A stretch of DNA of 64,000 nucleotides from Phytoseiulus persimilis (GCA_037576195.1 CM075101.1:3534001-3598000), one strand, 5' to 3'. Counted from the stretch's first letter, positions 11,900-24,613 are shown. Program-made: numbers and translations. Notes: a model not told the origin generated them from the sequence alone.

Positions 11900-14800
11900 G
11901 CTTCGGCCTGGAACTGCAGTTTTTCATGGTCAAGGAAGTTGAGATAGGGTCGTGATTGGCTAGGCTCAACAGTATCACAGGACAGTGTCATAGTGACGGT
12001 GGAGCTGAATACGGATCCCATCTAGAGGAGATTTGGCGAGCAATGATCGAGTGGCTCCTTTTTCTTCCCGGACATTTCCCAACGCGTCGACTGAGTGTGG
12101 AGAACAAAGCTCCTCCTGGAGAGCCAGATAAATCGAATCAGAACGAAAATACTGAACGTTGGTAATCAGCACCAGCGCCAAATCCCGATATTCAGACTTT
12201 GGATTCTTCAAGTTCAAGAGAACGGTATGTACAATCCAGACGACGATGTTTCAAACTGAGACGTCAAGTTCTGCGAAGGGCTACCGTTCACGCTCTCCCC
12301 TGATGACCGAGTTGAGAGTCTGGCGGTGAATAGCACCAAAAAGTCAGCTCGTGGACTGATAAGCCAGACGAGCAACTACAACAGATTTTCGGAGAAGGAA
12401 AGAGGCATGCGATATCGTATTCCGTCCACCTCAACTAGATAGAGTTCTCTCAACAGCTAGTTCTGACGCAGACCGCGACGGCTGCTGCTGTCAATGGGAG
12501 AGACTTCGAGGAGAGACAGCGAGAAGTTTATACAGTGTTGAATGAGTTCTCGATAGTTCTGATGGTCAAAGCGTCTGACGGCTGGGAGAAAATGTGACAG
12601 ATCTTTCCGCTGGACCTGAGGGCATGCGATAGGGTTCGAGCATGCAGAGAATATGGAGGGAATTCGATTATTTTGAACCTACATTCTGACATCACTGTCA
12701 CCTGAGCGTACTTTTCGCGCAGGCACACCCCTCGTGAGGAGAGGGCAGCGTGGGATTTACAACTTTCCGAACATTGCTGATTCTCATCGGTCGAATTTCT
12801 TCCACTAAACTTCTACGAGAGGAGCAGCAGAAAGAGCTTTGTGCCGCAAATCTCCATCGTTGGTCCATAGAGTTGATGTCATGACGCAGAGCGCAACGAA
12901 AGGGTCGTTCCGTTGGCCACCATAGGCAGCAGCCGCGGCGGCGGCGGTAACACCACCGCTGCTAACATCACCATCACTCTGCTACGAGTGATCAGCTCGA
13001 CTCTGGCTGGAGAAACATTCTCCTCGTTTCTTTCAGCTTGATAAAATCGAGTGCAAATCCGCGCATGGTTCGACAATGAAACCCCGTCCTCCGTCAATAG
13101 GCGCCGCCAACGAAAAATTCGTCCACGACAGCAGCACATATTCTTTCCTACCGTCCGCGAACCCCCAGCTAGCAACCACCACAGAACCGTCATCTCAGAC
13201 CCAGAAAAGTAGGCACCTGTGTGGTGCTCGTTCCCGCAACGATGCCCGATGGTTCGACCTGCAGTCACAACCCCAAAAACCAATTCGAGGCAGCAATCCA
13301 TCGATCGGAGAAGTGCGTTTTGCCCGAACAGCGTCTTCGTGTCAAATTCATTCATTGTCATCCACCGGTCTAGCTCATTCGTGATTCCGGTTCAAATGCT
13401 GCTGACGAGCCAGCGATGGAGCTCGTTTACCGCGGTATCACTGCCACCTCCACAGGCAACAGTGGCACCATCGTCATCGACCGTGGCTCCGTCTCCGAGT
13501 GCGTAGACTGCGGAGACGGTGCCCGACCAAGTGTGGTATCGTTCAAGGATCGGGTTCACCACGATTCCTCCGACGAGAATCGGAGCCGTTGCTCTTTAGC
13601 ACTCTTATCCATTGTCTCACCGTTGGGTTTCGAGTGGACTCCGAGAGCACCGCAGGCAGAAGGAGAAACAGCGACTCTAACTTCGGTTCGATGACTGTTG
13701 CTTTCCGCACCATGAACACAGAGACTCAGTCACACACCGTCGTTCGCGCTTCTGGTGAAGCCACACAAAATTCAATTCTGGAAACGTCGGCGACACTTGT
13801 TGATGTGCCGTAGCCGTTCTCTGACCTCGGAGTACAGGCCAGTCTTCTACTCATCTGCTGATATCAGCAGCACAGCCACCATCACTTCCAACAGCAGTAG
13901 CAGCAGTAACAGTAGCCGCAGCAGCATACTACATCCTTCCACTCCACCAATAGCGAACGAGCGGTCGGAACGCGCCAAGCTAGCTCTAGCGAGGAGCAGA
14001 GCGTGTGAGGATACACAGAGCTTCTCGCGCTGGTCGCCAGGGGGCGCTGCGCTTCAATGCCACATCCAATGCGCTAACGCCGCCGCCGCTGTTTCTAGAC
14101 ACACTATGGCTGCTGCTGCAGAACCAATACCTCCGCCACGATCACATCCAAATCGGCCGCTGCAACGGAGACGGCGGCGGCGGCTACCATCGCCAATAGA
14201 AAAGCAGCAACTGTGGAGCGGCTCGCCGCCTTCCTTCTGGCTGGCTGACTTGATCCAGCGCACCAGAATCAGATGTTGTGGACGAAACCCGCCTCTGAGC
14301 GAGACCATTGCTCGAGTCGCAGAGGAGGCCCATCGCACTTTATGGTTTTAGGGTTCAGGAAAGCGGCCTCGGTGCAGCGAGTGAACAGCATTAGAGTAGC
14401 CAGGGTCCTGCGGAGAACAAGACAGCGGAGGCTCGAGTGAAGAAGCCCGCGAGGCTGAAGCTTTTCGTTGCAGTCCTCGGCACTTGAATTTCAAACATGC
14501 CCGCGCTGGCGCCGTTATTGGGTTCGCAGTCAGGCTGACGGATTCTCCAACTCCGAATGAAATGCAAGGCGGACTGCGCAGTCCGGAGACGATACAGAAC
14601 AATGCTTCAATGTTTCATAAAGATATTGAAATTTCATTCCGTTGGGTTCGAAAACATGACCATAGCTGGAGAACAACAAGAGGGAAATCTCAAAGAGTTC
14701 TCAGAAACCTCGGAGCTTCGGAAGAGATCGGTCGATGCTTGAATCGTCGCGGAGAGAACCTCTGCTCATCGGTTCCTCCGAGATCAATCATCGTGCATTG

Positions 14801-15334
14801 ACTCCTGATCCAAGAAGATCTTCGATCCACACGCAGTTGGAAACTTCGAAAGTTCTCTGGTCGCGGAGGGACTTCCCTTTCCCAGGAGAACACATTCAAC
14901 AGGGCACGGACCGTGGACCATAACACAGGAGAAAGAGTCATTGTCCTTTCTCAATCACCCCCTCTGTCAACGCGTGGAAGCCGGCAACAGCGTTTACTAT
15001 GAACCCCGTTACACTCCACGCGAAAAAATCTCAATGCCTGCCATATCCGATTATCCAAACAAATGAGGCTTGGCAACGACTGAACACTGACCATGAGATC
15101 CGCGTAAACACGATAACAAACTTCCTATCAAAAGTTCCACTGGTTTGGAAGCGAGAAACTTTCATCCAGGCAGGCGAGCCATCTCTCGGATACAGTCAGT
15201 CCAACTTCGTGGAAGTTTCTCCGAGCTGATGCCGAAGTCCGGGTAGCGTGCGGTGGTGTCTGTATCAAATCTCCGTTATGAGTACTCTCGGAAACGTGCA
15301 GCTGGTTTTCCATTGATCGTTGTACATTTTGCAG
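11900..15334. other. Upstream region of the zinc-finger gene, triplet-rich, no supported gene
   Basis: This holds the likely 5' UTR and promoter of the zinc-finger gene. Beyond that the sequence is rich in triplet runs: CGG/GCC-like at about 12930-12960 and 14080-14190, CAG/AGC at 13853-13935. The long frame 13755-14351 (plus) is mostly a by-product of these triplets, giving Ser, Ala and Arg runs. Two overlapping frames around 14920-15230 both read protein-like; one could be an upstream exon of the unassigned gene at 15.3-15.8 kb, but no frame-keeping splice could be fixed. Confidence 0.45.
13853..13935. repeat. CAG/AGC-rich imperfect triplet tract
   Basis: A run of CAG, AGC, ACC and AAC triplets within a non-coding stretch. 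On the plus strand it would code Ser/Thr. It looks like a decayed microsatellite. Confidence 0.6.
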
Positions 15335-15788
15335 GACGCGTTGAATCTTCCGTCTTACGACGAACAACTCCCGGTCTCCTGGAGCCGAGAAGCATCTACT
15401 CCAACAACGGATGGAAGGGCCGCCATGTTGTCCCCGCGTTGCGCGTTCATACACAGTTGCCGTTACGGCTGCATCCACTGCGGTGCCGATATCTCCCTGA
15501 TTGACTGCGAGGCAAAGCTTGATAAATGCGGAACACTATTCATAGAGAAACTTCCTCTGAGGATTACCATAGAAACATAAGTAGATTCGGACCGATTTCG
15601 ACGTGATATCTAGCTAAGCCACTCTTCGTTTCAGCAGACACTATCAGTGCTCTGGTGAAGACCCTACGACCACATTTCTCTATCCCGAGAGGAGCCTGCA
15701 CAAAGTCCCGGCATCGATTTTCAGGAAGCAGCTCCCCGACCCACTTGCACTGTACGAGCACGTCGCGAAACAAGTGATCAAGTGCTAG
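15335..15788 (+). CDS. Two 3'-terminal exons of an unidentified gene (partial)
   Basis: The last exon, 15635-15788, follows a good acceptor (pyrimidine-rich, ...CGTTTCAG) and reads 50 residues to TAG, including HYQCSGEDPTTTFLYPERSL and IFRKQLPDPLALYEHVAKQV. Codon use resembles the sure genes. The preceding exon, 15335-15482, starts after ATTTTGCAG and ends at a GTGCCG donor; it is the only join tried that keeps the final frame, but another frame of that exon also reads well. I do not recognise the protein. The 5' part of the gene was not found, though a frame near 14925-15070 (with YYEPRYTPREKISMPA) could belong to it. No AATAAA was noticed shortly after the stop. Confidence 0.4.
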
Positions 15789-18700
15789 AAATCGTAAGAG
15801 ATGCCAGCTGGCCAATTCACGACGGCGAAACGAGTCTCAACTCGGTAGAGAAGCAGCAAGGTTGCAGCGTGAGGGCTGCTGGCAGGTGGTGTCCGCCTTG
15901 TCAGCTGCTTCAATCGTTTGCCATCTGTAGTTGGAAGCAGCATAGATACGAACTGACAACAACAACGCAACTTTCCATCTTTGAGACACTTGTTGACTGT
16001 CCTCCCAGGGTACATACTCACCGCTGTCTCGCCGATGCGCTGGCCCGACCACTGTTGAATGAGGAGTCGCTCTGGCTCTCGCAGGCACGTTGTTTCTCTC
16101 TAGTTCTGGTTGTCAATTCACTGAACTCTTCCGGATTGCGATGTGCAAGCGTCTATTAGCGTTTCTCTGTAGCCAACTACTCTGTACAACTGTGCAGGAG
16201 GACTCTCTCCGTCAGTTCACCACCACTGGCACCACCGACACCAACCATGTAGTCAGTCAGAGAGAGCAATGGCGGCCGCCGTGATGTGGGTCACTAGCTA
16301 AAGGGAGAGGACGAACGCGCGAAAACATCAGAATATCAACATTCACTGTGAAAGTCCAACGAAAAGAATTTCCTCGTTGGCGCATAGTGCTCGAGATGAG
16401 AACTCCTGGAGAGCATGCTCGCCGCGGAGTATCTCATTTCTCCCGAGCCTCAAACCAGAAGTGATCGCAATTTTTATCGGCACGAAACAATGCCGATTCG
16501 GCTGAACTTCATTTTCCACTGACAGCTCTCAGGAGAGCCGCTGAGGTGCTTTCTTCTCGCCGATTCCAGTGAATTTAGTCGAAAATTGATGATCAGTGAG
16601 CAGTCCCGGAGCGCGGCTTCCTCCTTCCGAACGGAGGCGCATCGAACTCGCTCACGATCAACGAACGGTTCAGGGGCAATGTGTCGCGTGTCATGTTCAA
16701 CGTTACTCGTATTTCGAATGTCATGACCGGCTTCGCCCCGGAAAAGGAAGCTCGACTCATTGAGGGAGAAATGCTGCATGGGTCATTTACAGAGCCGTCC
16801 GGTTTTCGTTCCAGAAACTGGAGTTGAGCTGTTCATGGAGTGTGAAAGTATCCGATCGGCTTCATCAGAACAATGGAATGCCAGGGGCAGCTCGGCGAAG
16901 GTAACTGATGTTTTGAGGAGAATCTCCTGCGCAATCGTGTGGGAAAAACCACGTTCTGAGGACCACAGGTGCGGAGGAGCTGCATGCAGACTAGAAATCG
17001 AGTAGAGACATAAAAACACCTAGTCTTCCCTGCGCATACCCCCTGTCGTGGCGCGTGCTGCCGGAGCATTCTCTCATCGACTTTCCGACAGAATTTAGGA
17101 TGGTCAGTTTTTCCCCGCGATCAGGGAGATCTCGGAATTCTTCACAACCTCGGGGACTTGGATACTTTCAACGACGACCAGCGGGCCAGCGACTCCGCAC
17201 GATGCGGTAACGAATAACAGCATGCAGCTCCAGCTCCCTGACTTGATTTCTGCAACCACAGCACCATTGGTGAGATAATTCGAAACCCGAACACCACGCT
17301 GAGCTTCGGATCCCTATTCATGGAGTCAGTCCTTTCGTAGGAAGTCATTGCGAACGAATCACAGATTCAAGAAATCTCGTTCGGGGCACGCTAAAATGTC
17401 GCGAGGGTGGAACGATCAGGCTGCCTGACTCGTCGAGCTTGGAGTCCGACTTTGTGATAGGGTCCTTGAGGGATCCGGATGGTGTAGTCAGCAAAAATGG
17501 TGATACGGCTTGCATTCCGCTGGTCGAAGCTTGCGAAGCTCTGCAAGTCGTGTATTCCAGAAGCCATTCGAAATCGTCGCCAAGGGACCCGAGGCTGAGA
17601 CGAGGTGCTCGGGCGGATTTCATCCGATCTCTCATCCGGGTGGAAGGAATACTAGGATTATACATTCCGTGCAGTTGATCATACAAGGACAACATCCTCC
17701 AACGTTTCATCTCAAGAGCTCCTGGTCACTAGGAGGGCAAGTGCCATTCACACCGGGCGAGAAGGATCAGGGCCCTCCTTCAGGGGTTTAAAGGTGCTAA
17801 CGGAACTCTGTAGGAACAGAGTTTTCGGTCTGAGACCTCGGTTTTCTCTGAAGAGTCGCGGGCAAGTCACCATAATCGACGAGAAGCCGAGCGTCAACTG
17901 AGAGTTGAACTCCGGTGGAATTCAGGATCGGACTCGATGCCAATGGTGGAACCCGGGTCCGGAAATCCAACTTCGAGTGTCTTCCGCTTGGCCATCGTCC
18001 GCAGAGTGCCTTCCTAGAGCCCATTCCTGAACCCCTCGCCGCATCAGTCATGGTCCTGTCCATCGCAGTGCCTTATGAACTCGTTTCCCCGAGCGTTCTC
18101 CGCTCGCAGAGTTCGCTCGGAACTCTTCTCTACGACTCGTTCTTTTCTGTGTGTGGGTTGAGCGGAGTCCAAACTTCCACGGAACCCCTTCGCTTTCGAC
18201 CAATTCTCACGACGGAATCGGGCATAGCAGGTCCTATATTTAAGAGAATGACGGCATGGAATAGGCTGAAAACACGATCGAACAGCTTCAAAAATGCCGA
18301 TGATACCGTAACAATCAACCCTGCTTCCTCATCGTCAGATCTGACTCCTCAGCCCATCCATGTTGGGAGCACGTTTTCTCTCATGAGGACAGAAACTTGA
18401 CACAGCTACAAGTACCGTCGTATCATGAGTTTCTGACAGATGGTGATGGAAAGTTGATGCTTAAGAGGGGAACAAGGCTCCGCAGCAGTGCCAATAGATC
18501 GCGCAACTGACCGACAACACCAAATAAACTAATTTGTATTCGTCCTGTGCGTTTTGATTCACGCGAATTGGAATCTCGTAACCCAGGATCCGATGATCCG
18601 AAATTTCTGTTCCATGACACAGAGCAGGACTGAAACGCTCCTGGAGGATGTTCCTATTCGCAGCTGTTCTCAATTCAACAATCACTGAGCCAGGCGGGGA

Positions 18701-19441
18701 ATGTTCCCGCCAGCGATCGATCCGTATGTGGACGCTGTATTTTGATGGTTCTCAGTAGGATAGATCCCCCCCAGCAGGACCAGTAGGATGGATACGCAGA
18801 GCTTTTGAAGCTATGTGTTCAAAATGCATGAGTTCATGAGCCGCCGGCATCTGTGAACAACAACGACAACGTACTGAGATGGCAGACACAAACAGATTTT
18901 ATTATCGGTCAAAGTTTCATAGGTACAATTCCTATCCGCTCCAATTTTAAAATATTCGAAGCCCATAACCAGAGTTCATCGGAGGCTCCCACGCATCAAA
19001 CATCGGGAAGCTTAGCAGTGGATGTGTGCGAGCGCTGGATTCCGGCTTCACTCACTGAGCCAGGGGGTCGTCAAACTGTGCGTCGCGACACCTCAATGTG
19101 CCGCGGTTCCCAGCACTGTCGGAAAACTTTGACGACCTCTGCACTAAGCGATCCGACAATCCAGATCGAGGTCGGTCTCGCAGTCTGGCTTCAGCAAACT
19201 TTAGTTGAACACTGCAGCCGGTGTCCATCGAAATCTCCATCAACAGCACAGCCGCTTCTACAGTCTTGGGAACGAATATCATACAGTAACGTACTCCGAG
19301 GAAACATCCGATTTTTCCTATAACGCACACATTCACGCATTATCTCCTTCATTCACTCTTACTTCTGAAACTTCTTCCCGAAGTCAGTGCGGAGCCGAAA
19401 CCAGTTTCGTTGTGCTTTTCGCTGTTCCCGGATCCCAGGGG
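15789..19441. other. Intergenic stretch with ambiguous coding-like frames
   Basis: Several frames look protein-like but could not be joined or named: 17915-18400 plus (161 codons) with an antisense frame 17797-18063, 17345-17710 minus (121 codons), 16783-17019 minus with a hydrophobic start, and 18461-18685 minus. The mutual overlap of sense and antisense open frames means strand cannot be decided from base pattern alone. One or more real exons are likely here. The DNAJC11 3' UTR occupies the right end. Confidence 0.35.
18898..18903 (-). terminator. Possible poly(A) signal of DNAJC11
   Basis: AATAAA on the minus strand, about 540 bases beyond the DNAJC11 stop. No nearer canonical signal was noticed, so it is a candidate by position only. 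Confidence 0.3.
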
Positions 19442-22400
19442 CTAGATCGCCTTCACGAGGTGTTCTGTAAAAGTCTGTCGTGAGTCATCATCTACCTTGA
19501 GCCGCGCAAGGAAACAGTCAGGAAAAATGTGATGAATTTCCATTCATGTCATAAGCCTGATGATAACTCACTTTCTTGAGGAATTCGTAGCGATTCATCA
19601 TCTTTGATCAGGACTTCGTACTGCTGACTCCTGAACTTGTAGCGAATCCGGAGGCTCTTCTCTTCCCCGAGGCATGGGTCGTAGAAACCGAGTAAGTTGG
19701 CCTGGAATCGCAAGGGATGAATTTCCGCCGCTTCTCACTGGGTTGCGCGCATCGTTTCCGGGTACGCAATAAACTCCGAGGTTACGCACCTTCGACGTTT
19801 CATTTAATGTGAGCCTAGAATCGACAACTAGAACCTGGAGCGGTATCGTGACTTCGATGATCTCTCTACCGTCGTCACCAGAGGTTCCAGCTAGCTGATC
19901 AGAATTGCCATATTCAGCGGAGAGGACAATCAGGCCGTTCCGAGACTCCTCGATCTCACGGCACCGTTGATACGTTTGCTTCATGAGAGCGATCTAGAAG
20001 AGCCAAGGAAATCGCATATCATCGTCTCAACAACGATTAACGGGAATCTACAATCGGAGTTCGTAGAGCCTCACCGCAGCTTCCGCATGTTTCCTCAATT
20101 CAGCGATCTTGGACATGTTGGCCTCTCGCACTTTGTCAGCCTCCCTGTTGAAAGATTCTCAATGCCTCGTTAAGAGCTCTATCCGATTCGATGAGGGGTC
20201 GGAACACTTGTCGACATGCTTCGAAGGTGACCATTGAGTTTCATTCGGACCAAGACTTACGCTCTTCGCTGTCTCGCATAATACGGTTCGACAATGAATT
20301 TCTTGAAGACAAAGTAGCCGATCACCGGTACTGCAGTACCATAGAATATCGCACCTGGATGCACGTCCTGAGAAAGGTGGATTGGGAAGGCGAAAGTTTG
20401 CCTACCCCTCACGAACGTGAGCTGTAAACGTTGGTCTTGTCAGCCGATCCTCTGTGGTGTTCAACCGGAGTTCGCGCTCGAATGTACAATGGGAGCCCCT
20501 GCGAACCCGAGGAATATTGTAATCTCACCTTCAGTATCACGCCCTCCGGGTGGCTGATCTTCATCAGAGCCTTCGCCGTGTTGTGCTGGGATACTTTTGT
20601 CTCACATCCATAGAGAAACTGCATATTCAGGGTTCCGACTCTGGAAATACGATCGTCGATCCGAATGTTACTCGCGAGGAAAACAATACGCCGGTGGAAG
20701 CGCGAAAAATCCGGCGGTGATCTCAGAGAATTTCGCACCTCGCTCCCAGCAGGATTCCACTCACCGACTTGAAACGTTGAATTTGGTATGTTCCCACAAT
20801 TGGTGAGAGTAGTTCAGTTCAATGAAGCTGTTGGGAATGCCCAACTGTACATCACAGGCTGCGCGAGTGTTACTCGATTGCCAGACGACCGAAGCCGTCA
20901 TACTTTGGGTGTGCCCCTCGCGCCATGTCAGGTAGCCCACGGTGTTGCTACTCAACTGCCGCGTGAAAACGACGGAAAGGCCTGGGAGGTAACCTCGAGC
21001 CGTAGGCTGCACATCCAGCTGGGCGGTTATGAGACTGGAACAAGCGAAATTGGTCGGGACTCCTCCAGCGGAAAAATCCATGCGTCGAGCTCTTCGTGTC
21101 GTTCTTCAAAACTCACTGCTTTTTGTCGATTGTCTTCACCAGTTTAGCCGAAGCACTGACACCTCTGTCGGTGCCGAGCTCCACTTCGGTGAAAATCGTA
21201 TTTGAGAAGATGTGTCTCCAGGCCGTTGTGAGCCTGCCATCACCGCGGCCTCTGTGTGCAACTAGCGATCCCGAGAACTTCAAAGTGTCTTTGGTTGACA
21301 AGGGCGCCTCGACGGTCTGTCGCACGATCATCCGACCGACTTCGAGTTCAGGGATGGAATCCAGAAACCTAAAACGTAGTTATGAGGCTTCATCTGTTGG
21401 CTGTCGGTTCCATGCTAGGAATTGATTGGGGGATGCTTGCACCGAGTCAGCCCAGAGAGAAGTTTCGCAGCGCACACTCACCCAGTGCTTTCGTACTCGA
21501 CGTATTCTTCGTCGTCTACGTAGCTGTCGAAGATATCGGTAGCATCAATCTCCATCGAGATCGCACCGGTGGGGTTAGTTCTCTGCTGAAGGTGCCGCTC
21601 GGCCTGGAGAACGAGCGTTTTTTGAAGAAACTGAAGTCGGACTTCGCGACGAATCTTCCAGCGTATAATAGAAGATTGAAAAGGAAACTGATAATCGGGA
21701 TTACTTGTTCTTTCGCGAGTCTTTCATATTCCTCCCTTATTTCCTGCGGCGTTTTGGTCTTGAGCGTGACTTGCCAGCCCGACGTATCCAGCCCTTCCGG
21801 GCCGAGCGTGTCATATATGGCACGACGTTGAGGATCGACCAGAACTGTAAGAAATATAGCCTCAGTCATCCTCGCCGCACTTCAGTCTAGCGAGGCCGAT
21901 TCGATGTCCCCAGGTCAAGCCGGCCGGAGTCGGCACGGCGGCCGATGACAGTGTCACTCGAAAACGCCCGGCTGCATCATGGAGAGTTCCCAGCTGAGCT
22001 ACGAGTTGGATGGTGAGATCAACCGGGAATTATCATCCCTCGAGTCTGATACTGACCATCGTGTGCGTATCGGATCTTGTTGAAAATAGTTTTGGCATCT
22101 TCTTGGCTATTCGGATCACAGTGCTTGTCGGGATGATATATGCGGCTCAGTTTACGGAAAGCATTCACGATCTCTTCCGTGGTAGCCTGCAATGGATTCC
22201 GAATTAACTTGAGGATGATCTCGGTGACTGAGAAACAAAGCTAGGGTTTACTCGGAGCGGAATCGCGCCTGCGATCGTCAAAGAGAGCATGGGCTGTACC
22301 ACGAGAACGCACTCGCGCGGTGTGGAATGGTGAAATCCCTCAACGGAACCATATCGATACTAGTCATGATTTAATGCTTCATACTCTCCGGAGTGAGCAA

Positions 22401-22507
22401 AGACCTCAATGCGTACTCACGGTTTTGGAAACATTGAGCGTTGCATAATAATCGTCCTTAACTTTGACTTTCTCTTCATCAACTTGTTCTTCTGTGGGCG
22501 CTGCCAT
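19442..22507 (-). CDS. DNAJC11: DNAJC11: mitochondrial J-domain protein, 12 exons, 593 residues
   Basis: Hsp40-family protein that associates with the MICOS/MIB complex and helps maintain mitochondrial cristae (family knowledge). Exons in order: 22421-22507, 22057-22186, 21705-21844, 21482-21654, 21117-21368, 20765-21034, 20529-20670, 20261-20421, 20075-20144, 19790-19993, 19572-19701 and 19442-19464. They total 1782 bases with all phases agreeing. The J domain lies in exons 1-3 with HPD at residues 47-49 (IYHPDKHCD), followed by DPQRRAIYDTLGPEGL. The middle is the beta-strand-rich region (TEVELGTDRGVSA, FAFPIHLSQDVHPGAIFYG). The C-terminal domain (DUF3395) includes EESRNGLIVLSAEYG, VTIPLQVLVVDSRLTL and LLGFYDPCLGEEKSL. 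The 23-base last exon is the least certain part; two other acceptors would change only the last residues. One intron (21655-21704) is only 50 bases. The start is the Met upstream of a KDDYYATLNVSK sequence typical of J domains. Confidence 0.96.
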
Positions 22508-23543
22508 TTTGGAAATGTACCTAGGTTCCCTAGCTCCAGACCAGACCTTCCCGTCTTCATGCTTGTGTCGCTAGGGACTCCGACAACACACAGAACGCGC
22601 GGAGGAAACACATCTCGTTACACCCCGGTGAACAGCTCAGAAAATATGAAGACAGCGCGCATAAGACTCAAGCACTCAAGTTCAAACTGATCAGATGGAT
22701 GACAGCTACCATCCCCGGGAATATTTAGGATCTTTATTCGCGATCCAGCCGACGGTGACACTCAGTGATCACCGCGCCTCAATTTAGAGATGTAGTCGCA
22801 AGGTTGTGTGAGGGAGAGAGAGAGAGAAACCCTCCAAGGCGTCTCCGGAGCGGCAGTCGGAGTCGTCGAGACGGGCGAATCCGACTTCAATGCGGGGCCG
22901 CGCGGTGCGAACGGAATGTTGAAATTCAGCCCAACGTTTCTTTGTGTCGCTGGGGCATGTGATCGATGAAACTTGCCTCTAGGAAGGAGAAAGACTTTGG
23001 CTGGCTCGTTATTGGAGCCCGTTTTCCCAAGGATCCTTCGTTCATTCCATGAGGATTGATGGGATATTTCGTGAAGAATGCTCAAACTTAAGGGCTCCAC
23101 TCGCCCATAGATTGACCCAACTCAGCGGCGGCTCGAGGAAATTCTTCTATGAGAAATTAAGACAAAAGACTCCCGATCCCCCATGGATTCATAGATTAGA
23201 TTAGAGAAGGGTTAATCTCCAATCGAAGATTCGCCCGGCGCGGACACTGCTCAGGAAATTACTCCGCTTGGGGGAGTGTAAGCGAATCTACGAAAAACAT
23301 TCACATCCGCAGAGACGGAATTGTTGACGCCGTTTCGAGACTGAATCGGAAAACCGGGAAGAAAATGATACGATAACAAAGGCATCGCAGGGGCTCCGCG
23401 AAGGAACAGTGAACCTTCCGCTCGACTGGATTTTACGGTGTTTGAGGGAGCCAAATCCCTATTCCGACAGTGGTTTATTAGAAGCTGCACGTCGAGATAA
23501 CAGCCTGAGATTCGCCAATAATTCTCTCGTTGATTGCCGCGAG
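22508..23543. other. Intergenic: DNAJC11 promoter side and SARAF-like 3' flank
   Basis: No gene was found. A GA run lies at about 22808-22827. The minus-strand poly(A) signal of the neighbouring gene is at 23474. Frames of around 110 codons (22762-23100 minus) show no splice support. Confidence 0.5.
23474..23479 (-). terminator. Poly(A) signal of the SARAF-like gene
   Basis: AATAAA on the minus strand, 65 bases beyond the stop codon of the SARAF-like gene. Spacing and strand fit a short 3' UTR. Confidence 0.65.
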
Positions 23544-24613
23544 CTACACAGCACGGTCGCGGGATGAAGGCGTCATGTCGAGGGAGCTGTAAGACGCTAT
23601 TGTCGAGAAGCGTGCGCTGGTGGACATCGCGATGGCAAGATGTGCATCGGGCACCCCTACGCTAGGGAAATTCGGTTTTCTCCCGTTCGTGAAAGCCTCT
23701 GAATGCGAGAAATCTTGGAGCCACAGAATCCTCGAAGCGAAGAGGGCTCTCTCCCTCCGCATGGAGCGCCTGATTTCGATCAGGAGGAGGATGAAGACAA
23801 CAAACACAACGAAGGCCACCACAACAAGTTCTCCGGTGTTGCTGACAGTTCTCTTCACCGAGAATATGAGCCGGCAGGTGCCTGAGAACAATAATCCAAT
23901 GAGAGATTAGGATGGGATCGCTCGTTCCCGGCATTGATCCGGACGCACTATGGTAAGCTTTCAACCCACCTGGGTCAACGCAACGCGGCGTTTCGCCGTG
24001 GCGTTCACAATCCATGGAGGTGAAGTTTATTTTGTAACTTCGAGATTGAGGGAATTCGCCGGAGCATGTCCACGTCGGTAGAGACGCTTCAGTAGAATCA
24101 TCTGGGGAGGGATGAATATGATGAGTCCGGGGGGGTTTTCGGAGAAACATGAGCATCGATATCTCCGTGGAAACAGAGAATCGTTGCGAATTATGAATGG
24201 GAACGCGAACGGTCACAAACACGGAACACATGAAAAGGAGCAGCGTACTTCTGTTAACACAACTGACGGATTCGGGAACGCCGCTTTGTTCACAGTTGGT
24301 GCAGTCCATGGTTCCCGCAGTGTCTGGTTTTCCTGCACGGAACGTTATTGCGCCAACCTCATTCAAGTCCCGGTAGCCGGGTTTCTCTGGAAAAACAACA
24401 ACAACACTGAGCTCAACTCCGGCATATGAGAGGAGCGCCCGATGGATTTCTGGATGGGTTTGGTTACTCACCGGAACAGTTCGTGTGAAGCGGCGGCGGA
24501 ATTGTCGTCATCGGCGACAAAGCTGATGTTGGGGTGGAATTAGTTTGCTGGCCCCTCGTCGTCGCAAACCAAGCATTGAGCATGAGAGCGAACACGAAAC
24601 ATTCGGAGAACAT
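23544..24613 (-). CDS. SARAF: SARAF-like single-pass membrane protein, 4 exons, 244 residues
   Basis: Exons in order: 24472-24613, 24249-24386, 23970-24086 and 23544-23881, total 735 bases with matching phases. Residues 1-21 form a signal peptide (MFSECFVFALMLNAWFATTR). A Thr/Ser/Pro-rich stretch with possible N-glycosylation sites follows, then a lumenal domain with nine cysteines, a transmembrane segment at about residues 151-167 (VVVAFVVFVVFILLLI), and a basic cytosolic tail starting RRSMRRER. The lumenal order matches SARAF/TMEM66 (regulator of store-operated calcium entry at the ER): Cys pair, P-x-x-V-x-C-x-N, W-x-C, S-Y-K, C-E, then GTCRLIFSV, which corresponds to the family's GSCGLEY. 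This is motif comparison from memory, so orthology is probable and not proven. The tail is about 77 residues and lacks an obvious Pro/Gly-rich SARAF tail, which is odd. The start is the first Met and gives the signal peptide. Confidence 0.6.

Noticed and set aside
13755..14351. 198-codon plus-strand frame
   Set aside because: Low-complexity Ser/Ala/Arg runs from triplet repeats, no splice signals, and it overlaps an equally open minus frame.
23662..24471. 269-codon minus-strand frame
   Set aside because: It reads straight through the introns of the SARAF-like gene; the four-exon model has consensus splice sites, a signal peptide and a membrane span that the unspliced frame breaks.
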